This document shows, piece by piece, positions 1 to 8,589 of a DNA stretch of 64,000 nt. The stretch lies in assembly GCA_012960755.1 (NCBI GenBank), contig DUAT01000072.1, forward strand, positions 174,588 through 238,587, read 5' to 3'. The notes below the pieces were generated by a model that was not told the origin of the DNA, did no database searches, and saw nothing but the letters and a program-made list of their open reading frames with translations. The translations under genes and the position numbers were made by a program. The stretch's first letter is position 1; each line of letters opens with the position of its first letter. This DNA is from Gammaproteobacteria bacterium (GTDB lineage: Bacteria; Pseudomonadota; Gammaproteobacteria; Pseudomonadales; Azotimanducaceae_A).

Positions 1-207
1 GCTGGCATCATGATAAACAGCCAGCAGCGCTGTTCGCTCGGCATTGATACTGCCATCAAACAGCCGATTGCGTATTACGGCCAGGGCGTGGGCGATCATT
101 GCTACCTGTTGACTGTGTTCCTGCACATTTTCCGCATAGTTGTTGTGCATCAGACTCCAGCGCTGGATAAATTTCATTCTGGACAGATAAGCAAATAAGT
201 GACTCAT
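1..207 (-). CDS. yfbR: 5'-deoxynucleotidase YfbR, N-terminal part (runs off left edge)
   Basis: Reading the reverse strand from the ATG at 205-207 gives 69 codons with no stop up to the window edge. The peptide begins [20 protein letters not shown] and contains [19 protein letters not shown] and ends [14 protein letters not shown]. This closely follows the start of E. coli YfbR, an HD-domain enzyme that dephosphorylates deoxyribonucleoside 5'-monophosphates. The first metal-binding His (EHS) and the HD pair (YHDAS) are both present. The rest of the roughly 200-residue protein lies outside the window. It is divergent from the HAD hydrolase gene across about 107 bp. Family assignment is from recalled similarity, and I am fairly sure of it. 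Confidence 0.85.
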   Translation of the reverse strand, partial: MSHLFAYLSRMKFIQRWSLMHNNYAENVQEHSQQVAMIAHALAVIRNRLFDGSINAERTALLAVYHDAS

Positions 208-314
208 TTCGAAAAAACCTCAGATGTCGGTTTGCTGTTCTGATTATCCATTTCCATCGAGAAAACCCCACCTCCGTGAGGTAGAATACCGAATTAGCGA
301 TCAGCAAATTTCCC

Positions 315-1034
315 ATGAAACCACAAGCCATCCTGTTTGATCTCGACGACACCATTCTTACCTGCGAAGGCGGCGATCATATGAAGCTGTGGAGGCGTAG
401 TGTTGAGACACATATCCACAGATTCCCGGGCTTGGATGCGGAGGACTTTTTCAAGGAAATAAGATCCGTTGCTGACGAATTCTGGAGCGATCCCGTTCGA
501 CATCAAAAAGGACGTTTGAATATTCGCATCGCCCGCCAGAATATCGTAAAGCGTGCTGCAAGAAATCTCGAATCTTCCAACGACGAAGCATCTATTCTGC
601 TGGCAAACGACTATCACAATCACCGTGAGTTTAATGTGGTGCCTTTTGCGGGCGCGCTGGAAACTCTTGAACATTTCAGCAAGCACAAAATAAAGACAGC
701 ACTGATCACCAATGGTGGGTCCGAAACTCAACGCAGCAAGATTGATAAATACAGCCTGGATAAGTACTTCGATTTGGTTTTAGTTGAAGGTGAATTCGGC
801 CGCGGAAAACCTGATCCAGTGGTTTACACCCATATCACCGATCAGTTGGGAGTTTCCCCCATTGAATCCTGCATTGTTGGTGACAACCTGGAATGGGAAG
901 TTCGTGTACCAAAGACACTGGGGTTTTATACAATCTGGAACGACCATCGCTGCGAGGGGTTGCCAGTGAACAGTGACTCAAATCCCCATAGGATCGTAAA
1001 CCGCATCCATGAGCTGATTGAGCTATATCCCTGA
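315..1034 (+). CDS. HAD-superfamily hydrolase (class IA, YjjG/REG-2-like)
   Basis: This 239-residue protein starts with HAD motif I, FDLDDTILT, with nucleophile Asp9 and acid/base Asp11. Motif II is in TALITNGGS, the motif III lysine in FGRGKPDP, and motif IV in CIVGDNLEWEV. A helical cap of about 85 residues lies between motifs I and II, as in subfamily IA phosphatases acting on small phosphorylated metabolites or nucleotides. The substrate cannot be read from sequence. It stands alone, divergent from yfbR and about 100 bp before the Tyr-phosphatase gene. Length and motif spacing are normal for the family. Confidence 0.85.
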   Translation: MKPQAILFDLDDTILTCEGGDHMKLWRRSVETHIHRFPGLDAEDFFKEIRSVADEFWSDPVRHQKGRLNIRIARQNIVKRAARNLESSNDEASILLANDYHNHREFNVVPFAGALETLEHFSKHKIKTALITNGGSETQRSKIDKYSLDKYFDLVLVEGEFGRGKPDPVVYTHITDQLGVSPIESCIVGDNLEWEVRVPKTLGFYTIWNDHRCEGLPVNSDSNPHRIVNRIHELIELYP

Positions 1035-1141
1035 TCAGAAAATGGCCGGGGCAGCGAAAGTGAGCGTTCCGCTTCCAGCTGTTTGCTATAGTGGAAAGAT
1101 TCAAAAAAGTAAAAAATGAAAATCCAACAGGAAAGACTCAA

Positions 1142-1933
1142 ATGCCGGAAACGAAAACCCAAAATAGAAGAGATCCACGATTTGTACCCATCGAAGGTTC
1201 CCTCAATTTTCGGGACTTTGGCGGCTACCACACCAAAGATGGCGGCACCGTGGCTAAGGGCAAGCTGTTTCGCTGTGGCTCTCTCTCCGGTATTCCCGAG
1301 CAGGCATTTGATGATTTCGCACGACTCGACGTCGGCGTAATTTGCGATCTGCGGCGGGAGGATGAGGTCGCCATGGGCGGCGCGCCTGCTGACCCTCCCT
1401 TTAACTGCCGGGTACATATTCCCATCGCTCCGGGGAGTTCACCACAACTTAGAGCAAGCTATGAGGACCCTGACCAGAACCACGAACATCGAATCGCATT
1501 TATGAAAGAAATAACCCGCGAGATCGCACGAGACCATGTCGAGTCCTATACAAAGTTGTTCGAGGAACTGATGAATGTTGAAAATGGTTTTCTGCTGCAT
1601 TGCTCTGCGGGAAAGGATCGCACCGGATTCGGTGTCGCGATGATTCAGGCAGCACTGGGAGTATCAGAGCAAGACATATTCTCTGATTACCTGCTCACCA
1701 ACGCTGCGACGGAGTTACTGGAGCGGATGATGCCCAATTTTAATGAACGCTACGGCGGTCGGGTCGATCATCAAAGCCTGAAAATCATTGCCGGTGTCAG
1801 GTACGAGTATCTCAGGGCCGCATTGGATGAAGTGATTTTGCAGCACGGATCAATCGGCGGGTACCTGGACGTCGTCGGGCTCGATCATGTCGCCAGAAAA
1901 GAGCTGAGAGCGAGACTGGTAAGCGATCCCTAA
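1142..1933 (+). CDS. Tyrosine-specific protein phosphatase family (Y_phosphatase3)
   Basis: The 263-residue protein carries the CX5R phosphatase loop HCSAGKDRTGFG, with Cys154 and Arg160. It also has the N-terminal NFRDFGGY and LFRCGSLSG motifs of the Tyr-phosphatase-3 group, typified by bacterial LipA-like and PtpB-like enzymes. These act on phosphotyrosine, and some on phosphoinositides. I chose the ATG at 1142 because AGGAAAG sits about 8 bp upstream. An in-frame GTG at 1091 lacks a ribosome site and would add 17 poorly conserved residues. No signal peptide is seen, so it is probably cytoplasmic. It ends about 40 bp from the convergent MaoC gene. Confidence 0.85.
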   Translation: MPETKTQNRRDPRFVPIEGSLNFRDFGGYHTKDGGTVAKGKLFRCGSLSGIPEQAFDDFARLDVGVICDLRREDEVAMGGAPADPPFNCRVHIPIAPGSSPQLRASYEDPDQNHEHRIAFMKEITREIARDHVESYTKLFEELMNVENGFLLHCSAGKDRTGFGVAMIQAALGVSEQDIFSDYLLTNAATELLERMMPNFNERYGGRVDHQSLKIIAGVRYEYLRAALDEVILQHGSIGGYLDVVGLDHVARKELRARLVSDP

Positions 1934-1972
1934 AAATTGCCAATACCATTGTATTGATTGATTGCCGGACAC

Positions 1973-2392
1973 TCAGGCAGGGATTTCAACGGTCGCGGTA
2001 CCAAAAACCCGCGTCTCACCCTTCTGATTCGCCACGGTGATATCAATTTCCACCAGTTTGTCTTCTTCGTTAATATCAGTGACGACGCCGGTAATGGTAT
2101 GTTTTTCGTCGGCAATCACCGCAGCCCGAAATATGGTATCGATTGCACGGATTTCTGCACCGGGCGCCCAACTGTGAATCATCGAGACAAGATAACCCTG
2201 GCTGAGAATCCCCGGCACCATCGCGCCAGGCAGTCCTTCTTTTCTGGCGCCTTCATGGTCCGAGAAACGTGCGCTACCGAAGCCCCAGCCGATTAATTTT
2301 ACAAATTTCTTAACGGTGTCCAATGACGTATCCGGTTCAAACGCAGGCAGGTCTTCACCAAATTCCACGTCAGTAATCGATGAAATCGGCAT
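1973..2392 (-). CDS. MaoC-like hydratase, C-terminal-type hotdog subunit
   Basis: This 139-residue protein is a single hotdog domain of the MaoC/R-hydratase type. It has a SDHEGARKEGLPGAMVPGI region in the place where R-specific enoyl-CoA hydratases carry their Asp/His active-site helix, followed by the strand ending GTATVEIPA. Its ATG overlaps the stop of the upstream gene by one base (TAATG), so the two are co-translated. Such pairs form heteromeric enoyl-CoA hydratases in bacterial fatty-acid and steroid side-chain degradation (for example the ChsH1-ChsH2 type). The substrate is not readable here. Whether this subunit or its partner carries the catalytic residues needs an alignment. Confidence 0.75.
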   Translation of the reverse strand: MPISSITDVEFGEDLPAFEPDTSLDTVKKFVKLIGWGFGSARFSDHEGARKEGLPGAMVPGILSQGYLVSMIHSWAPGAEIRAIDTIFRAAVIADEKHTITGVVTDINEEDKLVEIDITVANQKGETRVFGTATVEIPA

Positions 2393-2829
2393 TAGCTTTT
2401 CTCCCGCATAACGGCGCGACTATCTGCATTGGCCAAATGGGTACCCTCAGCATCAAAAAATTCAATTCTGCTGACTGTGAAAATCATTCGACCCGATCTC
2501 CCGGTCTTGGTGTAAATGTCATGCAGATGGGTTCGACCTGTCAGTGGCTCACCGGGTCGAATCGGCTTGAAACACTCAACGCCTTTACCTGCGTCCATGC
2601 CAATACCCAGTCTCGGAAAATCTACCGGCATTGATCTTCTGCCACTCAAGCTCGCAATATAAGTGGGGGGCGCCTGAAAATCCTCATGATCAGGATTGAG
2701 AAAACGTTCAGCCGTTTCACCACAAAGCCGTGCATATTCGATTGTTTGTTCGGGTTTAATCTCAAAAATCTTCTCGTCAAAATCCTGATTGAGGTATTTC
2801 TGCCTCAGCTCTTCAATATCCTGGTCCAC
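2392..2829 (-). CDS. MaoC-like N-terminal (FAS1-type) dehydratase subunit
   Basis: This is the partner of the following MaoC gene: about 145 residues resembling the N-terminal hotdog domain of MaoC/FAS1-type dehydratases. The opening segment (KIFEIKPEQTIEYARLCGE) and the PTYIASLSG and KPIRPGEPLTGRTHLHDIY stretches are typical of that fold. There is no ATG. A GTG at 2829 has GAGAG about 7 bp upstream, which I prefer over a TTG at 2868. The stop overlaps the start of the downstream subunit by one base. It probably works as an obligate heteromer with its neighbour on a CoA-thioester substrate. Confidence 0.7.
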   Translation of the reverse strand: MDQDIEELRQKYLNQDFDEKIFEIKPEQTIEYARLCGETAERFLNPDHEDFQAPPTYIASLSGRRSMPVDFPRLGIGMDAGKGVECFKPIRPGEPLTGRTHLHDIYTKTGRSGRMIFTVSRIEFFDAEGTHLANADSRAVMREKS

Positions 2830-2878
2830 TCGAATTCTCTCTTTTAGATTAATACAGTACAAGTTCAAACATCTGATT

Positions 2879-3514
2879 TTACGCTGACACTTTCAGGTTT
2901 ACCGCCTCAAACTCACCGGCTTTTAAGGCGGTAACCAATTCATCCATGTTGTTTATCTGGTGCGAAAAGCGGGTCGCGCAACGTCCCACATGGCTCACTA
3001 TATGTGAGTCACTGCCACCAATGCCCTGATAACCGAGTTTTTTTGCATTGTCGATGGCAATCCTGTCTTCCTGGTCGCGGCTGCCGCCATTGTATATTTC
3101 AACGATCGTAACGCCTTTGGGAATACCCAGGTTCTCTGTGTGGGCAAACATACCAACTCGGGGTCTTCCCGGGTGGCAGGGCGCGGCAACGGCACCGTGG
3201 GCTTTACTCACTTCGAGGACCATTTCGAGGGACAAGTGCGTGTTGGAAAAATCGAATGCATTTTGCAGGCCTTCGGTGACGCCAAATACCAGTACATGGC
3301 CATATTCGGTTTCTACTTCGGCGCCCTTCAAAATGATGAGGTCGAACTTATCTGCCAATGCAGAGTAGTCCGACTCATCATCAAACTGCCGGTGCTCGGT
3401 CAACACAAAACCATCAATGGGAATATTCTTGGCCTTGATCCATTGACAGTAGTTTTGAACTTTCGCACGTCCATCGTCTGATTTAATGGAATGAGTGTGT
3501 AAATCCAGTAACAA
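2879..3514 (-). CDS. PHP-domain metal-dependent phosphoesterase
   Basis: The 211-residue protein shows the PHP motifs in order: LDLHTHS at the N-terminus, VLTEHRQF, GAEVETEYGHVLVFG, APCHPGRPR and GGSDSHIVSHVG. These His, Asp and Glu residues bind the metal cluster used to hydrolyse phosphoesters in this family (TrpH/YciV relatives and histidinol phosphatases). The protein is a stand-alone PHP domain with no polymerase or ATPase fusion. It lies 49 bp upstream of the MaoC pair on the same strand and could share its transcript. The substrate is unknown. Confidence 0.8.
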   Translation of the reverse strand: MLLDLHTHSIKSDDGRAKVQNYCQWIKAKNIPIDGFVLTEHRQFDDESDYSALADKFDLIILKGAEVETEYGHVLVFGVTEGLQNAFDFSNTHLSLEMVLEVSKAHGAVAAPCHPGRPRVGMFAHTENLGIPKGVTIVEIYNGGSRDQEDRIAIDNAKKLGYQGIGGSDSHIVSHVGRCATRFSHQINNMDELVTALKAGEFEAVNLKVSA

Positions 3515-3645
3515 AATGACCTCTGGGGATTATTTTCGATTCGGACGACAAACTGCCACAGCCATCCTAGATGTGCAAGTAAGTCCATGTTTGAGAATGA
3601 TAATGCAGAAACAGCCTGAATCCCGGCTGTCTGGGCTTTGAGTTT

Positions 3646-4218
3646 TTATATGACCGACAGCACCACTGGTTGCGCGGTTTCCAGCGATTCATGAGGCTCA
3701 AGCCCTGACTGGGTAATCTGGAAAATCGACGCCGATACCTGCCCTTCGGATACATCGAGATAACCCATAGTCCCCATCCTCACAGACTGGTTCCTTGGCA
3801 ATGTCGGCGATCCGGGGTTAACGCAGAGTAACTTACCGACCTGGTACACACCCTCGAAGTGGGTATGGCCAAAGATGACCACATCCGGGGTTCTGTCAAA
3901 GTGGCGAGCGACATATTTATTGATAATTTCGGGTGATTTCCTCAATGGGGATGGAAAGTGATGAATAAGACCCACATGCACCCCTTCGAACTCAAACATC
4001 CAATTGTGTTTCAGTCGTTCATCGACAATTCCAATATCACCGTTGCCGATGGAGACATAGGTTGGCGCAAGCTTTTCCAGCTCATCCACAATATCCAGGG
4101 TATGCAGGTCCCCGGCGTGCAGAATACAATCGACACCAGACAGTGCATCCTTTGCCTGGGGCCACAGGTCCGCCAACGAACCGGGCATGTGTGTATCGGC
4201 AACAAGCCCTATCCGCAT
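3646..4218 (-). CDS. Calcineurin-like phosphoesterase (MJ0936/YfcE type)
   Basis: This 190-residue protein has the metallophosphoesterase signature: DTHMPG (DxH), LHAGDLHTLDI (GD), SIGNGDI (GN), HHFPSP and GHTHFEGV, followed by NPGSPTLPR. The family hydrolyses phosphodiesters or phosphomonoesters with a two-metal site. In many relatives GN is followed by Cys-Asp; here it reads GNGD. Its ATG lies inside the 3' end of the molybdopterin oxidoreductase gene (10 bp overlap), so the two are likely co-expressed. No signal peptide is visible. Confidence 0.85.
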   Translation of the reverse strand: MRIGLVADTHMPGSLADLWPQAKDALSGVDCILHAGDLHTLDIVDELEKLAPTYVSIGNGDIGIVDERLKHNWMFEFEGVHVGLIHHFPSPLRKSPEIINKYVARHFDRTPDVVIFGHTHFEGVYQVGKLLCVNPGSPTLPRNQSVRMGTMGYLDVSEGQVSASIFQITQSGLEPHESLETAQPVVLSVI

Positions 4219-6323
4219 GCTTCGACACTCACGGGGATGCCCGTCATAAAGGCCTGGTTACTGAGTTTTTCGAAACTACCGGGGCCTGAAGGCAAGAGTT
4301 CATTGGCATTCACACCGGCATATTTCCTGGCTACATTCATGCGGGTTCGCTCATGCCCCCAGCCATGGGTAATGGCGACTGTGCCAGGTTTCAGTCCGTC
4401 ATCCAACACGACGCTGGCCGTGATCGAGCCATTCTTATTTTCAATCGTGGCCATCGATCCATCTCCAAGATTCCGGGCCCTGGCATCATCCGGATACATG
4501 TACAACGGGTTCTCTTTGTGAATACCCCGTTTCAGGGATTCAACGTTATGGAACCAGCTGTTGACCATATAATTGGTCCTTCGAGAGATCATTTTTAATG
4601 GGCGTTTATCTTCAGGTTCACTACCCTGCTGCTCTTCCAAAATAGAAGTAAATATAGCTTCACAATTATCCAGCGATTCAGCAAAAATGTCCGGGCAACA
4701 GTCAATTCTGCCGGATTCAGTCTGGATCCAGTCATCAAAAAATCGACCCGGCCGACTGGCGGGCAGCACAACCGTCTGGTTGGGTAGATCCCTCAACCTG
4801 TCCACTGACACATCCGAGTGCTTCAGCATGTGATCGGTTCGACCGAACAGATTAGGCATATCCGCTTCATCCAGGACAGAGTCAAAACCCTGGGCCTGCT
4901 CAATACGCGCCAGAATCCACCATTCCGGCTTGCGCTCGTATTTTGGTGGGACAATAAAATTCGTGTACTGAACAAAGGGCTGGTGTTGCAGACCCAGCCC
5001 ACACATATTGATATCTTCCCTTTCGTACATACCGGTTGCCGGTAGTACATAATCCGCCAGCTCTGCCGTGGCGTTGGGGTAGATATCAATTACAATCAAC
5101 AGTTCCAGACTTTCAAAGGCTTCCCGCAATCTGCCATTGCTGACCGACAGCATGGGATTGCCTGAGATGACCACCATAGCCCTGATTGGGTCCTCTTCCG
5201 CGAGAATCATGTCAGCCATGAGGTTTGCGGGCAGCGTGCCGCGTATCCTGCGAATTTCACCATAGGGGCTGTCAAAGAATGGGCTTTCACCCTGTACCCT
5301 GCCTGCTTTTGCTGCAGGATAAAATCCCAGTGAATAATAGTTACCACCCGGCCTGTCAAAATTTCCTGTCGTCAGGCTAAGCATAAACAAAAGCCAATAA
5401 GCTAACGTGCCCTGTCGGCCCATATTCACGCCGGTGGACATATAAACTGCCGCTGAATCTGCCTGGGCAAATTCATCGGCGAGTTGTTTTATTTCAATGG
5501 CACTGATGCCAACGACGCTGGCGACCCGTTCCGGGGAGTACTTGCCAACAAATTCCCGTAGCTGCACGACATTGTCGCCATGCTGATTCAGATATTCCTC
5601 ATCAAACTGATCGGTTGCATCAAGGTGGTTCAGCATGGCCGCCATCAGGTAGACATCAGTGTCCGGGTTTACATGAACGATCTCCCCAATCCCCTTCACC
5701 GTTTCATTGATACGGGGGTCTACAAAGCGGATTTTTGTGCCACGCTTTTTGGCTTCCCTGAGTGCTTTGACCGGATCCGCAATCGAGATAAAACTCATAT
5801 GGGATACCCGTGGGTTCGAACCAAACAGCAGCAGAAAATCTGTGTGATCGATATCCGGTACGGGGTGAATCGTACTCGAACCAAAGATGACCTCACTTCC
5901 GGCAAACTTATTGGTGCAGTCCTGGGTGCCAGAGCTGAAATTGGTGCGTATTTCATTTTTCACCATGAACGATCCAATCGCGGGTCCTGCAAGAGAATTG
6001 AATGCCAGTGGATTGCCGCTGTAGGATCCGATGGCCCGACTACCGTATTTTTCCCTGATTTCTGCTAACCGGGAGGCAATACCATTGGCAGCCTCATCCC
6101 AGCTGATACGTTCGAAATCATCAGCGGACTTTTTCAGGGGAAAAGAAAGCCGATCCGGGTCATTGTGAATATCCAGTGTGGCAAGACCTTTATGACAGGC
6201 AAAGCCCCTGGTCACAGGATGATCACGGTCGGGTTTGAGAGAAACGATCTGTTCATCCTCAACTTCTGCAATCAGTGCGCAGGATGGTTCGCAGACGCGA
6301 CAAAACGTGCTGATCTTTGCCAT
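4209..6323 (-). CDS. Molybdopterin-dependent oxidoreductase with [4Fe-4S] domain
   Basis: The protein is about 704 residues and belongs to the DMSO-reductase superfamily (formate dehydrogenase/acetylene hydratase-like). Cys8, Cys11, Cys15 and Cys43 (FCRVCEPSC ... GFACHKG) form an N-terminal [4Fe-4S] site. Molybdopterin-binding landmarks include LLLFGSNPRVSH, STGVNMGRQG, MVVISGNPMLS and the C-terminal ITHGWGHERTRM. Cys136 in GTQDCTNKF is a candidate Mo ligand. The start at 6323 is set by GGAGA 7 bp upstream; a longer frame from 6416 adds about 30 unlikely residues. There is no Tat signal, so it is cytoplasmic. No electron-transfer subunit lies beside it, so donor and substrate are unknown. Confidence 0.85.
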   Translation of the reverse strand: MAKISTFCRVCEPSCALIAEVEDEQIVSLKPDRDHPVTRGFACHKGLATLDIHNDPDRLSFPLKKSADDFERISWDEAANGIASRLAEIREKYGSRAIGSYSGNPLAFNSLAGPAIGSFMVKNEIRTNFSSGTQDCTNKFAGSEVIFGSSTIHPVPDIDHTDFLLLFGSNPRVSHMSFISIADPVKALREAKKRGTKIRFVDPRINETVKGIGEIVHVNPDTDVYLMAAMLNHLDATDQFDEEYLNQHGDNVVQLREFVGKYSPERVASVVGISAIEIKQLADEFAQADSAAVYMSTGVNMGRQGTLAYWLLFMLSLTTGNFDRPGGNYYSLGFYPAAKAGRVQGESPFFDSPYGEIRRIRGTLPANLMADMILAEEDPIRAMVVISGNPMLSVSNGRLREAFESLELLIVIDIYPNATAELADYVLPATGMYEREDINMCGLGLQHQPFVQYTNFIVPPKYERKPEWWILARIEQAQGFDSVLDEADMPNLFGRTDHMLKHSDVSVDRLRDLPNQTVVLPASRPGRFFDDWIQTESGRIDCCPDIFAESLDNCEAIFTSILEEQQGSEPEDKRPLKMISRRTNYMVNSWFHNVESLKRGIHKENPLYMYPDDARARNLGDGSMATIENKNGSITASVVLDDGLKPGTVAITHGWGHERTRMNVARKYAGVNANELLPSGPGSFEKLSNQAFMTGIPVSVEACG

Positions 6324-6508
6324 TTGGGTTTCTCCTTTGTTTTTCTTACGAAAACTCATCAACAGGAAACCATCTATTACTATCGCCGTCAATGATCCTC
6401 TGAGCTCACTGCACATGACCCAGCGTCACAACCCGGCTCATTCCCATCAGGTTGGATGGTTCACGTGATTTGTACACAGAGTTGGAAAATTGGCATTTTG
6501 TTTGATCT

Positions 6509-6539
6509 ATGGTAGAAAGGCAGAAGTAATTTCTACCAT
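6509..6539. promoter_or_regulatory. vapBC operator (perfect 10-bp inverted repeat)
   Basis: ATGGTAGAAA at 6509-6518 is followed by an 11-bp spacer and its exact reverse complement TTTCTACCAT at 6530-6539, just before the antitoxin start. A plausible sigma70 promoter overlaps it: TTGGCA at 6490-6495, a 17-bp spacer, and TAGAAA at 6513-6518 inside the left arm. The arms are two helical turns apart. This is the usual arrangement for autorepression by a VapB dimer or VapBC complex. The repeat is directly seen; its role is inferred. Confidence 0.65.
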
Positions 6540-6550
6540 TAAGGAACCCC

Positions 6551-6802
6551 ATGTCTCTGAACATCAAGAGTGCTGAAGCAGATCGCCTGGTTGATGAAGT
6601 TTCCAGGCTGACCGGCGAAAGCAAAACCCAGGCAGTAATCGAATCTTTGAGACAACGACTTGCCCGTGAGCATCAACGCAGGGATGCAAGTCGATTAGCG
6701 TCCGATTTACTTGCAATAGGTGAGAAGTGCGCGACATATGAAGTGGTTGAGCCAGGGAGCCATGGAGAACTTCTTTATGATAAGAATGGGTTACCCCGTT
6801 GA
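6551..6802 (+). CDS. vapB: VapB-type antitoxin
   Basis: The 83-residue protein is of the PSK/Rv0623 transcription-factor type. An N-terminal segment (MSLNIKSAEADRLVDEVSRL) can form the DNA-binding domain, followed by a TGESKTQAV helix and a charged helix, with an extended C-terminus that would wrap the toxin. It starts with ATG at 6551 after AAGGA. The stop overlaps the toxin start by 4 bp (TTGA), giving translational coupling. A perfect inverted repeat covers its promoter. Type II antitoxins neutralise the partner RNase and repress the operon. Confidence 0.85.
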   Translation: MSLNIKSAEADRLVDEVSRLTGESKTQAVIESLRQRLAREHQRRDASRLASDLLAIGEKCATYEVVEPGSHGELLYDKNGLPR

Positions 6803-7188
6803 TTATCGATACATCCGTCCTGGTCGCAATTCTCTTTAATGAAGCCGATGCAGGTTTATATGCCCAGGCGCTGGCTATGGCTGAACATCGGCTGATATCT
6901 GCTGCCAGCTATCTCGAATCGGGAATTGTGATTGACCGACAGAAAGGTGCGGCGGCAGGTCGGCAACTCGATTCACTCATCGTTCGCGCCGAGGTGAAAG
7001 TAGAGCCAGTGACCAGGGCCCAGGCTGATATTGCGCGTCAGGCCTACATGGATTTTGGCAAAGGTGCTCACCCGGCAGGACTCAATTTCGGTGATTGTTT
7101 CTCTTACGCTTTGGCAAAATCTCTTGGCATGCCGTTGTTATATAAAGGCCAGGACTTCTCACAAACGGATATCGAGTCTGCGCTGTGA
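6799..7188 (+). CDS. vapC: VapC-type PIN-domain ribonuclease toxin
   Basis: The 129-residue protein has the PIN acidic residues: Asp4 in MIIDTSVLVA, Glu in SYLESGIV, Asp in NFGDCFSYALAK and the C-terminal KGQDFSQTDI. VapC toxins cleave specific RNAs, often initiator tRNA or 23S rRNA. It starts at a TTG at 6799 that overlaps the antitoxin stop by 4 bp. The full set of acidic residues is present, so it is likely active. It sits alone between chromosomal genes, not in a visible mobile element. Confidence 0.85.
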   Translation: MIIDTSVLVAILFNEADAGLYAQALAMAEHRLISAASYLESGIVIDRQKGAAAGRQLDSLIVRAEVKVEPVTRAQADIARQAYMDFGKGAHPAGLNFGDCFSYALAKSLGMPLLYKGQDFSQTDIESAL

Positions 7189-7350
7189 GAAAGCCGCACT
7201 AGTCTGGTACTAATTCATAGCTAACTCCCGGATTCAGTTTTCAGACCAGCAGGCCCTATCCCGGGCTGACCGGAGATGGGATAACTTGCGCGCCAAAACC
7301 CACGCTATAAAATCAGTTTAGATCTCACTGAAAATAAACGGTTACCAATA

Positions 7351-8025
7351 ATGAAATGCATCATCTTTTGCAGCTGTCTCCTCATCATGGCCGGAACCAC
7401 ACCCGTAAATGCCAGCGAAATGGCCGATGAATCCAGCAATCCAAGGAACTACCTTGTTCTGGCAAGTTTCAGGGATGCCGGTCAGGCTGTTCTCTTTGTG
7501 AGCCAAATGACCCCACAAGTGGATAAACCAATTAAGGTCACAACACTGCAAGCAGATGGGCGAACAATCTACCGCGCAATGATTGGACCATTCGATAAAA
7601 AGTTAACGCGAATTCAGAATCAGTATTCCGGTTTTGGACGTGGCGGAATCTGGTGGTTGAGCGCAAATGCAGGTGAGTTAATGCAATTCAATTCAGAAAC
7701 TTCGGTGATGAGGGTTGTAGTAAGTGAACCTGCGATAGTCGCAGAAGCTGTAGTCACAGCAGAACCTGTTGCAGTTGAGCCCATCGTCACGAAGCCTGTC
7801 GGCGTCGAACCAGTCGCGGAAGAGTCAGTCGTAGAAGAACCTGCCGCAGAAGAACCTGTCGTTGCCATTAAGGAAATCAGGTCACCCATGACTGTCGCGC
7901 AACACCTGGAATTTTGTGCCGTAAAAGCGAATCTTGCCACGCGTAAAGCGCAGTGTTCAGATGACGACATTTACGAAAAGATGGTTAAGTATGTCGAACT
8001 GTTAGGCGTGACTGAGTGGCAGTAA
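7351..8025 (+). CDS. Exported SPOR-like domain protein with Val/Glu/Pro repeat linker
   Basis: This 224-residue protein has a signal peptide (MKCIIFCSCLLIMAG, cleavage likely after NAS). Residues about 33-95 resemble a SPOR domain (YLVLASFRDAGQAVLF, IYRAMIGPFD), which in other proteins binds denuded septal peptidoglycan. A low-complexity stretch at about 128-175 repeats short Val-Glu-Pro units. A short Cys-containing tail follows (EFCAVKANLATRKAQCSD), with two Cys that could pair. The gene stands alone. The SPOR call rests on pattern only; otherwise it is an unrecognised periplasmic protein. Confidence 0.55.
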   Translation: MKCIIFCSCLLIMAGTTPVNASEMADESSNPRNYLVLASFRDAGQAVLFVSQMTPQVDKPIKVTTLQADGRTIYRAMIGPFDKKLTRIQNQYSGFGRGGIWWLSANAGELMQFNSETSVMRVVVSEPAIVAEAVVTAEPVAVEPIVTKPVGVEPVAEESVVEEPAAEEPVVAIKEIRSPMTVAQHLEFCAVKANLATRKAQCSDDDIYEKMVKYVELLGVTEWQ

Positions 8026-8163
8026 CTCACCTACTGTAACACTGCACCTGGTAGAGAACGGCGTCTGTATTGCACGGACCAGTTTTCGGATGTAAGAGTG
8101 AGTCATATCAACACTCTCCAGGTCTCAAACTGAGTATTGGGAAAAGATAGAGACCTGACTTTC

Positions 8164-8589
8164 CTACCCTGCTGTCACGATTTCAATACTGACACCATCA
8201 GGAGCAGATACATAACAGATCGGATTCCCCGGTGTAAATTCCCAGGGTTCGACGACAAAGACAGCACCTTTCGCCCTTATCTCTTCGCAGTAAGCCAGCA
8301 GGTCACCGCGATAGCTAAAACCGAAGTGGTCCGTTCCCCATTCATCATGACTTGAATAGCCTTCAAAATCCTGCATCAGTTTTGTACTCACCGGAGCCTC
8401 GCCGGGTCGTTGACCTCTTATGAGCAAAGTAATACCACCCAACTCGAGTCTGACCTGGGGCGCATCGCGAACCTGCCGTCGTCTGAGAATCGTTGCCCCC
8501 AACACGTCCACATACCAGTTTGACGCAGCTTCAGGGTCTTCGCTGATCAAATGAATGTGATCAAACGTAAGAAAGTTATCTGACATCAT
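8164..8589 (-). CDS. VOC-superfamily (glyoxalase/bleomycin-resistance fold) protein
   Basis: The 141-residue protein has paired beta-alpha-beta-beta-beta modules: FDHIHLISEDPEAASNWYVD, then LELGGITLLIRG, then GTDHFGFSYRGDLLAYCEEI and SAPDGVSIEIV. His (FDHIHL), His (TDHFGF) and Glu (SIEIV) fit the metal site of VOC enzymes. These cover lyases, isomerases, dioxygenases and resistance proteins, so the reaction is undetermined. AGGAG precedes two adjacent ATGs, at 8589 and 8586. It lies downstream of the Rieske-type catabolic genes but is separated from them by the opposite-strand SnoaL-like gene. Confidence 0.75.
   Translation of the reverse strand: MMSDNFLTFDHIHLISEDPEAASNWYVDVLGATILRRRQVRDAPQVRLELGGITLLIRGQRPGEAPVSTKLMQDFEGYSSHDEWGTDHFGFSYRGDLLAYCEEIRAKGAVFVVEPWEFTPGNPICYVSAPDGVSIEIVTAG

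Noticed and set aside
294..731. 145-codon reverse-strand frame over the HAD gene
   Set aside because: It is antisense to a gene with clear HAD motifs and shows no signature of its own.
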